DNA of 64,000 nt from Prochlorococcus sp. AG-315-D17 (GTDB taxonomy: Bacteria; Cyanobacteriota; Cyanobacteriia; PCC-6307; Cyanobiaceae), in contig QBWD01000002.1 in the NCBI GenBank assembly GCA_003283685.1, positions 1-64,000 on the forward strand. The letters run 5' to 3'. Below, piece after piece: positions 28,056 to 37,860 of the stretch. Each line of letters opens with the position of its first letter. The stretch's first letter is position 1. A model generated the notes under the pieces. That model had not been told where the DNA came from and did no database searches. It saw only the letters and a program-made list of their open reading frames with translations. A program made the position numbers and the translations under genes.

Positions 28056-28718
28056 TTATAACTCTGATGATTTGTTTGAATTCGGACGTTCTCCAAATAA
28101 AAGAGACCCTATGCGAATCCATGTAGAGCCAGCTTCTACTGCTTCTCTCCAATCCTTACTCATACCCATAGAACAATCCTTTAATTTCAAATGATTTGCA
28201 AGATTTCTACAATCTCTAAATAAATCTTTTCTTTGATTGAAATCAAGAGAAATTGGAGGTATCGCCATAAGCCCTGTCAAATGAATATTACTAGTAGCAT
28301 TTATTTTTGACCAACTTTTTAAAAGATCTTCCACCAAAAAACCTCCCTTAGATGGATCATCTCTAAATTTAACTTGTAAGAATATTTTTGGCATTTTTCT
28401 CTCTTCTTCTGAAATCCTAGAAATTCTCTCTAATAAAGACATGGAATCTACCGAATGAATAAAATCAAATTCTTTTATTACACCTCGAACCTTATTTTTT
28501 TGTAATTTACCCACAAAGTGCCATTTAATCCGACTTAAATCATTAAGGTTCTTTTTCTTTTTCATAGCCTCTTGTAAGCGACTTTCGCCAAAATCCACTT
28601 GACCATAACCTGCTAAATTTCGTATAGATTCTTCATCTTGACTTTTACTCACTGCGAGTAAGCTTACCCCCACTGGTAGTAGATTCTTAATTTCCTGCAT
28701 TTCGGTAAAGCTAGTCAA
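28056..28718 (-). CDS. YggS-type PLP homeostasis protein
   Basis: 220 residues, fold-type III PLP protein of the YggS/YlmE/PROSC family, which controls intracellular PLP and amino-acid pools without a known catalytic reaction. The PLP lysine lies in LLAVSKSQ (about residue 25). The FGESRLQEA, WHFVGKLQKNK, GLMAIPP and SMGMSKDW segments are characteristic. It is 8 bases downstream of pipX. Confidence 0.92.
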   Translation of the reverse strand: MTSFTEMQEIKNLLPVGVSLLAVSKSQDEESIRNLAGYGQVDFGESRLQEAMKKKKNLNDLSRIKWHFVGKLQKNKVRGVIKEFDFIHSVDSMSLLERISRISEEERKMPKIFLQVKFRDDPSKGGFLVEDLLKSWSKINATSNIHLTGLMAIPPISLDFNQRKDLFRDCRNLANHLKLKDCSMGMSKDWREAVEAGSTWIRIGSLLFGERPNSNKSSEL

Positions 28719-28726
28719 TTTTCAAA

Positions 28727-28993
28727 TCAAATAAAAGTTTGATTAAATAATTCTTTCCATGTAATGAAATCCTCAGCTTTTTCTCGTCTATTTTTAGATA
28801 AATTCATTTCTGCATAATGCCTAGCATCCATATATGGAATCACTTCAAAAGTTGCCCCTCTTGGTTGAGAGGTAACCAAGAAAAATATTTTTTGAGCGTA
28901 TAAGGTTGCATAGACATCTCTACCATTACTTGCTGGAGAAACAAGATATAACATTCCAAAAGTCGGATGATTTAAATAGCGCTCAGCGTTCAA
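28727..28993 (-). CDS. pipX: NtcA co-activator PipX
   Basis: 88 residues; the Tudor-like N-terminal domain with NHPTFGMLYLV and YATLYAQKIFFLVT is nearly diagnostic. PipX links the PII protein to the nitrogen regulator NtcA and, through YggS, to PLP homeostasis; the adjacency of pipX and the yggS-type gene is a conserved cyanobacterial arrangement. It lies between ecfT-like and yggS-like genes with short spacers, implying an operon. Confidence 0.95.
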   Translation of the reverse strand: MNAERYLNHPTFGMLYLVSPASNGRDVYATLYAQKIFFLVTSQPRGATFEVIPYMDARHYAEMNLSKNRREKAEDFITWKELFNQTFI

Positions 28994-29009
28994 ATCTGTA
29001 ATTTTTTAA

Positions 29010-29924
29010 CTAGAATGTACCATACTTACATCTAAAGATAACAACCAACACAAGAAAAAAGATCGATCCAAAATTAATTAAAAAGTATCTACTATCAGAA
29101 ATAAAAGAAGGTCGAAACTGCTCAGAAGGAACCCAATAACCCTTTCTTGTCATTAAAGAGTCAGCTCCTTGCTCAGCTCTTAACAAAATATTTGATAAAA
29201 GTCTTTCCCCTACAGATAAAAACAAGCCTATAGACGATTTAAGTCCTAACTTTTTAAAGTTAACAGCTCTAACCCCAATAGATCGAAAAAGATTTTGCAA
29301 TTCTTCTTGCACTAAAGGTAAAAATCTTAATGCTAAAAGAAGCTGGAAAGACATTCTTTCCGTAGGGAATCCTAGTTTTGTCAAAGGTAATAAAAACCAT
29401 CTAATCGCCCAGACAAGATCCTCAGGAGGCGTCGTGATCAACATAAGATTCACACTATGAATAACAGTAAAAATCAAAGTGGATGTTTTAATACCTAATT
29501 CAGCAGAGCGTCGATCAACGATTAAAGGTCCAATAGATGTTCCTCCAATGTGGAGTGGTCCTAACTTAAACAGCTCCCAAGAAGGAGTAAAAAGAAATGC
29601 ATTAGGGATTTCAATAGGGTCTCTAATTGTCAATTGGTTAGAAGATTCACTCGCAGGTAAAAGCATCGAAAGTAATCCAACAAAAAGTGAAAAAGCCAAT
29701 AAGAGAGAGAGAGAACGCCACCATATTCTTTTAGGTAAAGAACTAATAAATGTAATTAATAGTAGTACTATTGCAGTAGCAACTCTCCATGTCGAAGATG
29801 CAAGAATGGGAGTGACTAAAAACATTAAAACCCACGAGAACTTAATTCTTGGATCAATTAAACGAAGCCAACTGGATTTACCCGCAACATATTGACCAAT
29901 AGGAATTTCTTTTAGCCAATCCAT
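29010..29924 (-). CDS. Energy-coupling factor transporter transmembrane protein (CbiQ/EcfT)
   Basis: 304 residues with about six hydrophobic helices. The N-terminal RLIDPRIKFSWVL is the typical EcfT entry, and the cytoplasmic coupling region with ALRFLPLVQEE and LLRAEQGADSLMTRKGY contains the Ala-Arg-Gly-type motif that contacts the ATPases. ECF modules import cobalt, nickel or vitamins; the substrate-binding component is not in this window. Ends 10 bases after der on the same strand. Confidence 0.85.
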   Translation of the reverse strand: MDWLKEIPIGQYVAGKSSWLRLIDPRIKFSWVLMFLVTPILASSTWRVATAIVLLLITFISSLPKRIWWRSLSLLLAFSLFVGLLSMLLPASESSNQLTIRDPIEIPNAFLFTPSWELFKLGPLHIGGTSIGPLIVDRRSAELGIKTSTLIFTVIHSVNLMLITTPPEDLVWAIRWFLLPLTKLGFPTERMSFQLLLALRFLPLVQEELQNLFRSIGVRAVNFKKLGLKSSIGLFLSVGERLLSNILLRAEQGADSLMTRKGYWVPSEQFRPSFISDSRYFLINFGSIFFLVLVVIFRCKYGTF

Positions 29925-29933
29925 AAATAACGT

Positions 29934-31304
29934 CTATTTCGAAGGTTCTTTATGCTGCCGATCGAAGTTTTTCTGGGCATCACGTTGCTGCTTCCCTCTC
30001 CAAAACAATTTAATAGGAGTGCCGTCAAAGCCAATTCCCTCTCTGAGTTGTCTTTCAATATATCGTCGATATGTTTCCCCAAACAATTTTGGATCATTAA
30101 CGAAAAGAGTGAAGCTTGGAGGGTTAATTGCTACTTGAGTACCGTAATAAAGACGTCCCTGTCTTCCTCCTCTAGAAGTTGGAGGGCTTCTCCATTTCAA
30201 AGCTTCGGAAAGCACTTCATTTACCACCGAAGTACTTATTCTTCTTCTGTTCTGCTCAACTGCCAAAATCGCTAGTGCAAAAATTCCTTCTACTCTTTGT
30301 CCTGTAATAGCTGAAGTGAAAATCATCTCAGCCCAATCAAGAAAATATAACTTTGAGCGAATGTCTTTTTCCATTGCATTCATTGTATGGCTATCTTTTT
30401 CAACAGCATCCCATTTATTAATCACAATTAGACAAGCTCTACCTTGCTGCTCAATCCTTCCAGCAAGTCGTTGATCCTGCTCAGTTACTCCATCTAAAGC
30501 ATCTATAACTAAAACACAAACATCGCTTCTTTCTATAGCCTTAAAACTTCGATTTATACCAAAAAATTCAGGTCCATAATTCACACTTCTCCGTCTACGA
30601 ATTCCTGCAGTATCTAATAATTTCCATTGCTTACCATCACGAACTATTCGAGTATCAATAGTATCCCTAGTAGTCCCCCTTACAGGACTAACAATTGCCC
30701 TTGTTTCTCCGCAAATAGAATTAAGAAGACTGGATTTTCCTACATTGGGTCTACCAATTATTGCCAATTGAATAGGAGCATCCTGATCTTCATCCAAATC
30801 TTTTGAAGGAAACAACGTAATGACTTGATCAAGGAGATCACCAGTACCTACACCATGAATTGCAGAAATGGGATGAGGCTCACCAAGCCCTAGCTTCCAA
30901 AATTCAGCTGCCATTGCTAATCCTTGCTCAGGAGATTCGCATTTATTCACTGCCACCAAAGCTTGACAAGAATGGGACCTCAAGAATTCAGCAATTGATT
31001 CATCAGCAGCAGTAACTCCTTGTTGACCATCAACAATAACTACTGCAACTACAGCTTCCTCAAGTGCAAGATTTGCTTGTTCTCTTATTTCAGGAAGGAA
31101 CTCACTATCGTCATCAAAAACCAACCCTCCAGTATCAACAACTTTAAAATCCCTATCTCTCCAAAAACCATCTTGATAGGTTCTATCCCTTGTAACCCCA
31201 GGTTCATCATGAACAATCGCTTCTCTGCTTTGACACAAACGATTTACCAATGTCGATTTACCAACATTAGGTCTACCAATTATCGCAACTACTGGAAGCG
31301 CCAA
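29934..31304 (-). CDS. der: Ribosome biogenesis GTPase Der (EngA)
   Basis: 456 residues with two tandem GTPase domains, each with a GRPNVGKS motif (residues about 8-15 and 183-190), followed by the KH-like C-terminal domain. Der is essential for 50S subunit assembly. Both switch and NKWD/NKCE motifs are visible. First gene of the run der-ecfT-pipX-yggS-sepF-proC on the minus strand. Confidence 0.96.
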   Translation of the reverse strand: MALPVVAIIGRPNVGKSTLVNRLCQSREAIVHDEPGVTRDRTYQDGFWRDRDFKVVDTGGLVFDDDSEFLPEIREQANLALEEAVVAVVIVDGQQGVTAADESIAEFLRSHSCQALVAVNKCESPEQGLAMAAEFWKLGLGEPHPISAIHGVGTGDLLDQVITLFPSKDLDEDQDAPIQLAIIGRPNVGKSSLLNSICGETRAIVSPVRGTTRDTIDTRIVRDGKQWKLLDTAGIRRRRSVNYGPEFFGINRSFKAIERSDVCVLVIDALDGVTEQDQRLAGRIEQQGRACLIVINKWDAVEKDSHTMNAMEKDIRSKLYFLDWAEMIFTSAITGQRVEGIFALAILAVEQNRRRISTSVVNEVLSEALKWRSPPTSRGGRQGRLYYGTQVAINPPSFTLFVNDPKLFGETYRRYIERQLREGIGFDGTPIKLFWRGKQQRDAQKNFDRQHKEPSK

Positions 31305-31571
31305 ATTCCTCTTCCTTTCATAAGATTATTTAACCTTTATAGGTCCAATACGAGATTAATTCTTCATGCTACAAGTATCAGCAAAGAGATAGGAATCCAA
31401 CATGAGAGATCAAAGGCAATTTGAGCTCAAAAGAGTAAGGTCAAGAAAAGTTAATCATTTAAAAGATCAGATATAATTATTGGCAATCAATTTCTCATTG
31501 ATTGCTTCAAAGCAAACACCTCTAAAAGCAAAGCTTTTCTCATCAATTTATTAATTAATATTATATAACAG

Positions 31572-32564
31572 ATGAAAATATTACCTCCAATTTATTTACC
31601 AGGGAATGGCATATCGAGGTATCTGAATTGTCCAATTATTCAATCACCATTAGCAGGGGTAAGCGATCAAGTATTTAGAAACTTCGTCCGTAGATGGTCT
31701 CCAAACGCATTACTTTTTACAGAAATGATGAATGCAAAAAGTCTTGAATTAGGGCATGGAGAACAAAAAGTAACTGAACTTTCTGAAGAAAATGATCCAA
31801 TAGGTGTACAGCTTTTTGATCATCGACCAGATTCAATGGTCGAGGCCGCTTTAAAAGCAGAATCAGCTGGGGCATTTCTTATTGATATCAATATGGGTTG
31901 TCCCGTAAAAAAAATTGCAAAAAAAGGGGGAGGAAGTGCTCTCTTAAAAGAACCAGAACTTGCACAAAAAATCGTAAAAAAAGTTTCTCAAGCCGTATCA
32001 ATCCCCGTAACTGTGAAAATAAGATTGGGCTGGTGTGAAGCCACTAGTGATCCCATAACCTTTAGTTTGGGACTCCAAGAGGCAGGAGCCCAATTAATAA
32101 CTGTTCATGGAAGGACTAGAAGGCAAGGTTTTTCAGGGAAATCAGACTGGAGGGCTATTGCCAAAATAAAAGAATCAATGGACATACCAGTTATTGCAAA
32201 TGGAGATATAAAAAACTCTCAAGATGCACTTAAATGCCTTGAGATAACCAAAGCAGATGGATTAATGATTGGGAGAGCAAGCATGGGGTCCCCATGGCTC
32301 GTTGGTCAAATTGATGAAGGGATTAAATATCAAAAACCTTTTAAAACCCCTGATGCAAAAATGAAAATAAATTTATGCCTTGAGCATCTCAAACTACTAC
32401 TTTTAAAAAAAGGAGATCACGGGCTTCTAATAGCCAGAAAACACATGAATTGGACATGTAGAGATTTTGTAGGAGCTTCCGTGTTGAGACAAAAATTAGT
32501 AAGAGCAAGTAATCAAAATGAGGCAATAAAATTAATGGAAGAAGCTCTTTTAAAATTCAATTAG
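31572..32564 (+). CDS. dus: tRNA-dihydrouridine synthase
   Basis: 330 residues, FMN-dependent TIM barrel reducing uridines in tRNA D-loops. SPLAGVSDQVFR binds FMN; INMGCPVKKIAKKGGGSAL contains the catalytic cysteine; TVHGRTR and IANGDI follow. It is divergent from der. A 9-bp stem-loop (31483-31505) lies upstream in the leader region. Confidence 0.93.
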   Translation: MKILPPIYLPGNGISRYLNCPIIQSPLAGVSDQVFRNFVRRWSPNALLFTEMMNAKSLELGHGEQKVTELSEENDPIGVQLFDHRPDSMVEAALKAESAGAFLIDINMGCPVKKIAKKGGGSALLKEPELAQKIVKKVSQAVSIPVTVKIRLGWCEATSDPITFSLGLQEAGAQLITVHGRTRRQGFSGKSDWRAIAKIKESMDIPVIANGDIKNSQDALKCLEITKADGLMIGRASMGSPWLVGQIDEGIKYQKPFKTPDAKMKINLCLEHLKLLLLKKGDHGLLIARKHMNWTCRDFVGASVLRQKLVRASNQNEAIKLMEEALLKFN

Positions 32565-32570
32565 AAAAAA

Positions 32571-33299
32571 TCAAGGCATTATTAAAGGCCAGTTTTGACG
32601 AACAATTAATAAAGAAAAATATGTTCTACTAGGAGGCGGAACATCAGAGGCTTTCATAAACTGTTCATCTGAAAATCCTATATTTTCGGCAAATATAGAA
32701 GTCTCCAAAAGATCAAGGCTTTCAAGTAATGGTCTTACCCAGGACCACTTATCCCCTAACTTCAATAACACAATTATCCTTCCAATAGAAGCTGCCTCCT
32801 GTAAAAGGGCCTTCAAAGAAGAAGAAGATGCTGGCACAGGCAATACAAGTAATTGTTCACTTTGAAAAGCAAGTGGCAATAGACTTTTAGCCGCAGCAGC
32901 GGAAAATGAAGTAATCCCTGGAATTAATTCAATTGCGCATTCAGGAAAATTTTTCTTAAATTCCATAAGAACATAAGAACCCGTTGAAAATAATGAAATA
33001 TCTCCAAGAGAAAGAAACACAACTCTTTCCCCATTCTCAATCATCTTCATTAATTCGTTTCCAGCAAAATGCCAGGCTTTTTTTAAAGAGATTGAATCAA
33101 AAACCATTGGAAAATATAATGGCAACTTTTTTTTATCTTTAGTAATCCACTGAGAGACTATTTTTTCAGCAAGGCTCTTACCTCCTTTCTTGGCGATAGG
33201 GAAGGCAACAACTGTTGAGTTTTTTATCGCATCGACAGCTGCCAAAGTTAATAGAGAAGGATCACCTGGACCTATCCCAACAACTTTCAAAAGATTCAT
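32571..33299 (-). CDS. cobI: Precorrin-2 C20-methyltransferase
   Basis: 242 residues, SAM-dependent tetrapyrrole methylase of cobalamin (pseudocobalamin) synthesis. N-terminal VVGIGPGDPSLLTLAAVDAI and the VFLSLGDISLFST substrate-binding segment with LIPGITSFSAAAA are typical of CobI/CbiL. Prochlorococcus makes its own corrinoid. It converges on dus with 6 bases between the stops. Confidence 0.9.
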   Translation of the reverse strand: MNLLKVVGIGPGDPSLLTLAAVDAIKNSTVVAFPIAKKGGKSLAEKIVSQWITKDKKKLPLYFPMVFDSISLKKAWHFAGNELMKMIENGERVVFLSLGDISLFSTGSYVLMEFKKNFPECAIELIPGITSFSAAAAKSLLPLAFQSEQLLVLPVPASSSSLKALLQEAASIGRIIVLLKLGDKWSWVRPLLESLDLLETSIFAENIGFSDEQFMKASDVPPPSRTYFSLLIVRQNWPLIMP

Positions 33300-33341
33300 T
33301 TTTTCTTTGCAAATTTTATTCCACTCAAAATCAATACTTAA

Positions 33342-33947
33342 TTAGCTATGCATTCTTGGCTCATTGTGAAGTTCAACAAGAGCATCAGATTCAATTCTAG
33401 CCAATTCTTCTAATCTAGACACAACATTATTCCTATCAAATCGTTCATCAGCCAAATTCAAATAAATACCAAAATGTCTTGCCTCACTTTTTAATAAATC
33501 CTCATACAAACTACGAATATCAGCATCAGAAGAATGCAAGGCTAGCAATGACATTCTTTCATGACTCCTCGCTTCAATTAAACCAGCAACAAGAAAACTA
33601 TCCAGCATTCTTTCTGGTTCTTTTTTTCGGATATTCTTTGACAAAATAGCGCCATAAGGTGGGGAAGGTAATTGTTTAAGTTTTTCTCCTCGTGTTTTTA
33701 AAATGGACAATACCCTTTCAAAATGTTCGAGTTCTTCCCTCGCAAGCGGGCTTAAGACCTCAGACAAACCAGGTTCACTTACGTAGCGAAACATTAATTG
33801 AAGAGCCACTCCGGCAGCTTTTCTCTCACAATGAGCATGATCCAAAAGTATTTCCATTGGATGAGAGATTGCTTGTTTTATCCAAGCATCACTAGTTTGA
33901 CTAACTAGCCAACGAATTTTTTGTTGATTTTTAATATTTGACATCAA
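33342..33947 (-). CDS. miaE: tRNA hydroxylase MiaE-like diiron protein
   Basis: 201 residues, ferritin-like four-helix bundle. Carboxylate/histidine ligands appear in order in HCERKAAG, EELEHFER, EARSHERM and SEARHFGIY, matching tRNA-(ms2io6A)-hydroxylase. It hydroxylates the modified A37 of tRNA using O2. It overlaps closely with aroQ (1 base between stop and start regions). Confidence 0.9.
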   Translation of the reverse strand: MMSNIKNQQKIRWLVSQTSDAWIKQAISHPMEILLDHAHCERKAAGVALQLMFRYVSEPGLSEVLSPLAREELEHFERVLSILKTRGEKLKQLPSPPYGAILSKNIRKKEPERMLDSFLVAGLIEARSHERMSLLALHSSDADIRSLYEDLLKSEARHFGIYLNLADERFDRNNVVSRLEELARIESDALVELHNEPRMHS

Positions 33948-33948
33948 A

Positions 33949-34401
33949 CTATCCTTGTTTTTTTATAGATCGATTTAGATGGGCCACTATTCCTTGCAAT
34001 GCAAGTTGATAACTAATTGAGCCAAATCCACAAACTACACCAACGGCTCTATCAGCCAGAAATGATTTATGGCGAAATTCTTCTCTTGAATAAATATTGC
34101 TTAGATGTAATTCAACATAGGGAATTTCAACTCCTAATAAAGCATCTCTAAGCGCAATTGAAGTATGAGTATAAGCTCCAGCATTTATTAATATTCCATC
34201 AATCGAATTAATACAATTATGAATGCAATCAATCAATTCACCTTCTGAATTGCTTTGAAAAAAATCGAGTTTCACCTCAAGTTCATTAGCAGTTTCCAAT
34301 AACTTTTTTTCTATATCACTTAAAGTCTGAGAACCATACAAGGATGGTTCACGATGCCCAACAAGGTTCAAATTAGGACCATTAATCAATAAAAGATCCA
34401 T
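33949..34401 (-). CDS. aroQ: 3-dehydroquinate dehydratase, type II
   Basis: 150 residues, shikimate pathway dehydratase forming a dodecamer. [20 protein letters not shown] contains the catalytic Tyr22; [17 protein letters not shown] and VELHLSN hold substrate-binding residues and the catalytic His. Typical length. Followed by miaE on the same strand. Confidence 0.95.
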   Translation of the reverse strand: MDLLLINGPNLNLVGHREPSLYGSQTLSDIEKKLLETANELEVKLDFFQSNSEGELIDCIHNCINSIDGILINAGAYTHTSIALRDALLGVEIPYVELHLSNIYSREEFRHKSFLADRAVGVVCGFGSISYQLALQGIVAHLNRSIKKQG

Positions 34402-34509
34402 ATGCTTTGAAAATTAAAGGTCTTTAGAGATCGTATCGATTCAAACCTCAAAGGACCAACAAATTCAAGAAAAATTGCACCGTTTACTGGTAATGTCATT
34501 TTGTGGATC

Positions 34510-34591
34510 GGGTCGGTGCCCGAGTGGTTAATGGGGGCGGACTGTAAATCCGCTGGCTCTGCCTACGTTGGTTCAAATCCAACCCGGCCCA
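34510..34591 (+). tRNA. tRNA-Tyr (GTA)
   Basis: 82 bases with a seven-base-pair acceptor stem (one G-U pair), the anticodon GTA in CTGTAAAT, a long class II variable arm and a 5-bp T stem around TTCAAAT. The 3' CCA is not encoded. It is 11 bases upstream of tRNA-Thr and probably co-transcribed with it. Confidence 0.95.
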
Positions 34592-34602
34592 TCTTTCCAC
34601 AA

Positions 34603-34674
<72 letters not shown>

Positions 34675-34771
34675 TGACCCTCAACCGCAGTCAGGGAAGG
34701 CAGTCTAAGGCACTAAGGATTGCTAAAAAACTTCTAAAATCACAAAATATAAATCAATTAGAGCAGAAACT

Positions 34772-34794
34772 AGAGCCAAACGGCTCTTTTTTTC
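34772..34794 (+). terminator. Rho-independent terminator of the tRNA-Tyr/tRNA-Thr transcript
   Basis: A 6-bp stem agagcc/ggctct around AAAC followed immediately by a run of T residues. It lies about 100 bases beyond tRNA-Thr and ends that transcription unit. It also lies within a 62-codon open frame at 34674, which argues that this frame is not a gene. Confidence 0.85.
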
Positions 34795-35015
34795 TTTATG
34801 GCCATATCCCTAATCATATAAATGATTTTACTCGGTTTTTTCTTACACTCAAATCTTCATAAATAAGACTTGAAGAGAGTTTAATAGACTAAAATTACTA
34901 AGCCTTAAGTAGTTATAGCAGCACTTATAATGCAAATATTCTTTATATTAGAAGCAATAGATATATTATCTTTGCTTTGTGTCGAAGTCATTTGAGCTAG
35001 ATCCCAAGATTGAAA

Positions 35016-35249
35016 ATGCTGACATTAGACAGAAAGAAACTGAGTTCAAGATCAAATCAAATGACTAAAGTCATTCACTCTGATTTTTTAACTTTCGCAG
35101 AAGCAATGACTTCCGCCTTTTCAACAATAGAAAAGAAGCAAGCTTGGGATCTAATGCCTTCTTTGGTTCCTGAGTTGGCACTTTGTTTGCACATGCTCCA
35201 GAGGGAATTGAATCTACATTGCGTGGGGCTGGAATATGAAAAAAGCTAA
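35016..35249 (+). CDS. Hypothetical protein (about 77 aa)
   Basis: Soluble and helical, with a basic Ser-rich N-terminus and a C-terminal helix (PELALCLHMLQRELNL). ATG 35016 and the in-frame ATG 35061 are both possible starts; neither has a good ribosome-binding site. It overlaps the next gene by 14 bases, which suggests they work together. The family is not recognised. Confidence 0.5.
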   Translation: MLTLDRKKLSSRSNQMTKVIHSDFLTFAEAMTSAFSTIEKKQAWDLMPSLVPELALCLHMLQRELNLHCVGLEYEKS

Positions 35250-35601
35250 TAACCAGGAGATGGAATTAAGAGCATGGTTTGCTGCTGATTTACTTGTTCA
35301 GGGCCACAGCTGCACCGTAGTAACGACCCGAGTGACCGAAGAGTATGAATTAAGTAGAAGACAAGCTCGAAGGATTACAGTGAAGGCAATGGACTTAATT
35401 GTTCAAGACTTTGAAGAGATCAATATTGAGCGGCCGCAAATGGTAGCAAAACTACTCGTAAATCTTGAACAGGGGATACAAAAAGGACTCATCAATAACC
35501 AATCAAGTGGCGTTGCTGCCTGTGCAAAGCAAATAATTTCATTGGCTGGATTAGCTGCTGACTCACAATACAACTCAAGAGGAAGGAGAACCTTTCGCTA
35601 A
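35236..35601 (+). CDS. Helix-turn-helix-like hypothetical protein (121 aa)
   Basis: The segment VTEEYELSRRQARRITVKAM at about 33-52 has the spacing of a helix-turn-helix, and the rest is helical (MVAKLLVNLEQGIQKGL, AACAKQIISLAGL). It somewhat resembles the DNA-binding domain of phage terminase small subunits, but that is a weak resemblance; a small regulator is equally possible. It overlaps the previous gene and lies just inside the island after the tRNA genes. Confidence 0.6.
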   Translation: MKKANNQEMELRAWFAADLLVQGHSCTVVTTRVTEEYELSRRQARRITVKAMDLIVQDFEEINIERPQMVAKLLVNLEQGIQKGLINNQSSGVAACAKQIISLAGLAADSQYNSRGRRTFR

Positions 35602-35736
35602 GAGGAGTTGGATTATTTTATTAACTCGGAGGATTAATCCTTATCACTCTGATCTTTTAAGCCAATAAAAGAGGGGGCTAACTACCACCAAATAAATCAA
35701 CTGTCGAAATTTACAACTGTCAGTCATTCCCAAGAC

Positions 35737-36369
35737 TTAAGGGATTACAGCAACCCAAGAGAAAGCAAGTCCTATCCCTATCCAAATTCCTGCAAATAAA
35801 TTGCGACCATTCAATCCAAATTTATCCATAACTAATTGAGTGGATTGTGTGACCAGTAAAAGTAAGAATAGTTGAGCAAGAAGAAGACCTAAAAAGTAAC
35901 AAATCAGCGGTGTAGGCTCTGCTCCCACGATGGTGCTTCCAAGTAAGTAGCCATGCAATGAAAACATCGGCAAAAGCCATTTTGTGCTCACAAGATTCAT
36001 AACAATTAAGCCTTCTGCAGCCAAAGTTAGAGAGACAAGTGCTTCTGCCCAAGGAGCTACTAAATCAGGTAAGGACTGCAGTTGGACTAATGCACTTCCT
36101 GCTAATCCAACAGCTAAAAGTGGAAAAATCCATTTCATGGATCTCTTTAATCCCACCAAAGCGATTCCTAACATAAAAAGTAAATGATCAGGTCCAAGTA
36201 ATGGATGACCGATACCACTAAAAAGAGCTTGCCATTCTGAAAGATCTGTACTCTCTCCCATTCCAAAAGGATGATGAGCTAAGGCTGAGTTAGATAAAAA
36301 AGTAAGTAATAAAAATAATGAAGTTAAAACTGCAAGAGAATACTTGCGAACCAAAAAGTAAAACGTCAT
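35737..36369 (-). CDS. hupE: HupE/UreJ-family nickel/cobalt permease, B12-riboswitch controlled
   Basis: 210 residues. The ATG at 36369, preceded by GAGGA, gives a clear signal peptide (MTFYFLVRKYSLAVLTSLFL... ending SALA) followed by HHPFGMGE; upstream codons belong to the riboswitch, so longer starts are rejected. The HupE signature GIGHPLLGPDHLLFMLGIALV is present (HPLLGPDH binds metal), followed by six or so membrane helices. The family imports nickel or cobalt. Control by a cobalamin riboswitch argues that cobalt for corrinoid synthesis is the substrate here. Confidence 0.9.
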   Translation of the reverse strand: MTFYFLVRKYSLAVLTSLFLLLTFLSNSALAHHPFGMGESTDLSEWQALFSGIGHPLLGPDHLLFMLGIALVGLKRSMKWIFPLLAVGLAGSALVQLQSLPDLVAPWAEALVSLTLAAEGLIVMNLVSTKWLLPMFSLHGYLLGSTIVGAEPTPLICYFLGLLLAQLFLLLLVTQSTQLVMDKFGLNGRNLFAGIWIGIGLAFSWVAVIP

Positions 36370-36396
36370 AGGTCGATCCTCGTCGAATTGTGAAAG

Positions 36397-36515
36397 AAGG
36401 CGGGCATTCTGACTTGTATCGATGAATCTCAATACATCACAGTTGCGGGACAGCAGCGGATTCGCACCACTTTTCCCCATTACTTCCAATAGCTGATCAC
36501 TATTAGAACCTTTTA
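36397..36515 (-). promoter_or_regulatory. Cobalamin (B12) riboswitch
   Basis: Read on the minus strand, the region contains GGTGCGAATCC, then GCTGCTGTCCCGCAACTGTGATG in two parts, and ends with AAGTCAGAATGCCCGCC, all hallmarks of the adenosylcobalamin aptamer including the B12-box. It ends about 28 bases before the hupE start. B12 binding normally represses translation or transcription of cobalt-uptake and corrinoid genes, so high corrinoid should switch hupE off. Confidence 0.92.
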
Positions 36516-36656
36516 TATAATTTAAGTCTCTACAGACAAATACCAATAGGAACTTAATGCCCCAATTATTGCATCTTTCACATACGGCATTGACCATACC
36601 TGGTCTCGCTACGTATATATACTTAATTATTTTGCATTGTCTTTGTGAGGAAAATT

Positions 36657-37829
36657 ATGCGATTGTTTTCAAAATTTATTTTAGTGCCTGCTGTCTTAGG
36701 ACTTCTGTCTCCAGTAGCTGTTGAGGCTGGCGACGATGATCATAAAGACCATCATGATCACCATAAGGACCATATGAATATGGGGGATTCATATCCCTCA
36801 ACAATGTTTATGGGAAAAACCACTTTTGTTGTTGGTGGTGTTGATGGAGTTTCAGATTCTGGAATGGGTGGAATGTCTACTTCTAATGACAAGGACGGAA
36901 CAGTTTTTCATTACGATACAAAGTTAATGTTCATGACTAGTTTTACTGGTCATGACATGCTTAAAACTGCTGTTCGCATCGCCAACTTCGGAATGATGGA
37001 GCCTTTCGGAATGATGGGAGAGGCAAGATTAGATACTGCCTTTAGTAGTAATGATTCGTTAGAGCTTCACAAGGCTTATTACCAATTCCCTGTTGGAGAC
37101 GATATTCAAGTAACTTTTGGCCCCAAGCTTCGCCAAGATGATTTGCTTGGAGCGTGGCCCAGTGCTTACCCAGGAGATGGAGTTTTATTTGTACTAAACC
37201 AGGCGGGAGCGAATGATACTTATTCCAAGAAGATGGGGGCTGGCGCTGGAATTACTTGGTCTCACGACAAATTAGTTGCTTCTGCACTCTTCGTTTCAGA
37301 AGATGCATCAAATTCTTCGATTGGTTTCTTAGCTGATGAAGGAAAAGATCATATAACAACTCAGTTGGCATGGGTTGATGAGAAATATACTCTTGCAGCT
37401 GCATACACACAGGCTGACAACGGGAATACTGATGATTCTCCTGACGCTAATGATTACTCTTCTTATGGTATTAGTGGTAGCTATAAATTTGGAAACGACT
37501 ATAGCTTGAGCGCTGGCATTGGTTGGAAGAATCCTGAAAACGAGGATAGTCCTGATACTGCAATGAATAAGGTAGAGGAAGGAAATACTTGGTCTGTTGG
37601 ATTCTTATGGAATGATGCGTTTATTGACGGAAATAAGCTTGGATTCGGTATTGGAACAGCTGAAACTCATAGAGATGACAGTGGTTATGATGATCCTTTG
37701 GCTTGGGAAGCTTTTTATGATTTCAAAGTTAACGATAGCGTCACAGTTACTCCTGCTATCTTTGTTATAGAGAAAGATGGGAAAGAGGACGTTAATGGAG
37801 CTTTAGTGAAAACCACTTTTAAGTTCTAA
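36657..37829 (+). CDS. Outer-membrane porin with a His/Asp-rich N-terminus
   Basis: 390 residues from ATG 36657, which has GAGG at a proper distance; the upstream GTG at 36645 is less likely. A signal peptide (ending VAVEA) is followed by a short metal-binding-type segment with about nine histidines among Asp/Lys residues (residues about 25-44). The rest alternates beta-strands with Gly/aromatic residues and ends KTTFKF, the C-terminal Phe of beta-barrels. No SLH domain is seen. Divergent from the B12-controlled hupE; a role in cobalt or other metal passage is inference. Confidence 0.75.
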   Translation: MRLFSKFILVPAVLGLLSPVAVEAGDDDHKDHHDHHKDHMNMGDSYPSTMFMGKTTFVVGGVDGVSDSGMGGMSTSNDKDGTVFHYDTKLMFMTSFTGHDMLKTAVRIANFGMMEPFGMMGEARLDTAFSSNDSLELHKAYYQFPVGDDIQVTFGPKLRQDDLLGAWPSAYPGDGVLFVLNQAGANDTYSKKMGAGAGITWSHDKLVASALFVSEDASNSSIGFLADEGKDHITTQLAWVDEKYTLAAAYTQADNGNTDDSPDANDYSSYGISGSYKFGNDYSLSAGIGWKNPENEDSPDTAMNKVEEGNTWSVGFLWNDAFIDGNKLGFGIGTAETHRDDSGYDDPLAWEAFYDFKVNDSVTVTPAIFVIEKDGKEDVNGALVKTTFKF

Positions 37830-37860
37830 TTATTTAAATAAGACGATTTTCTTTTCTTGT

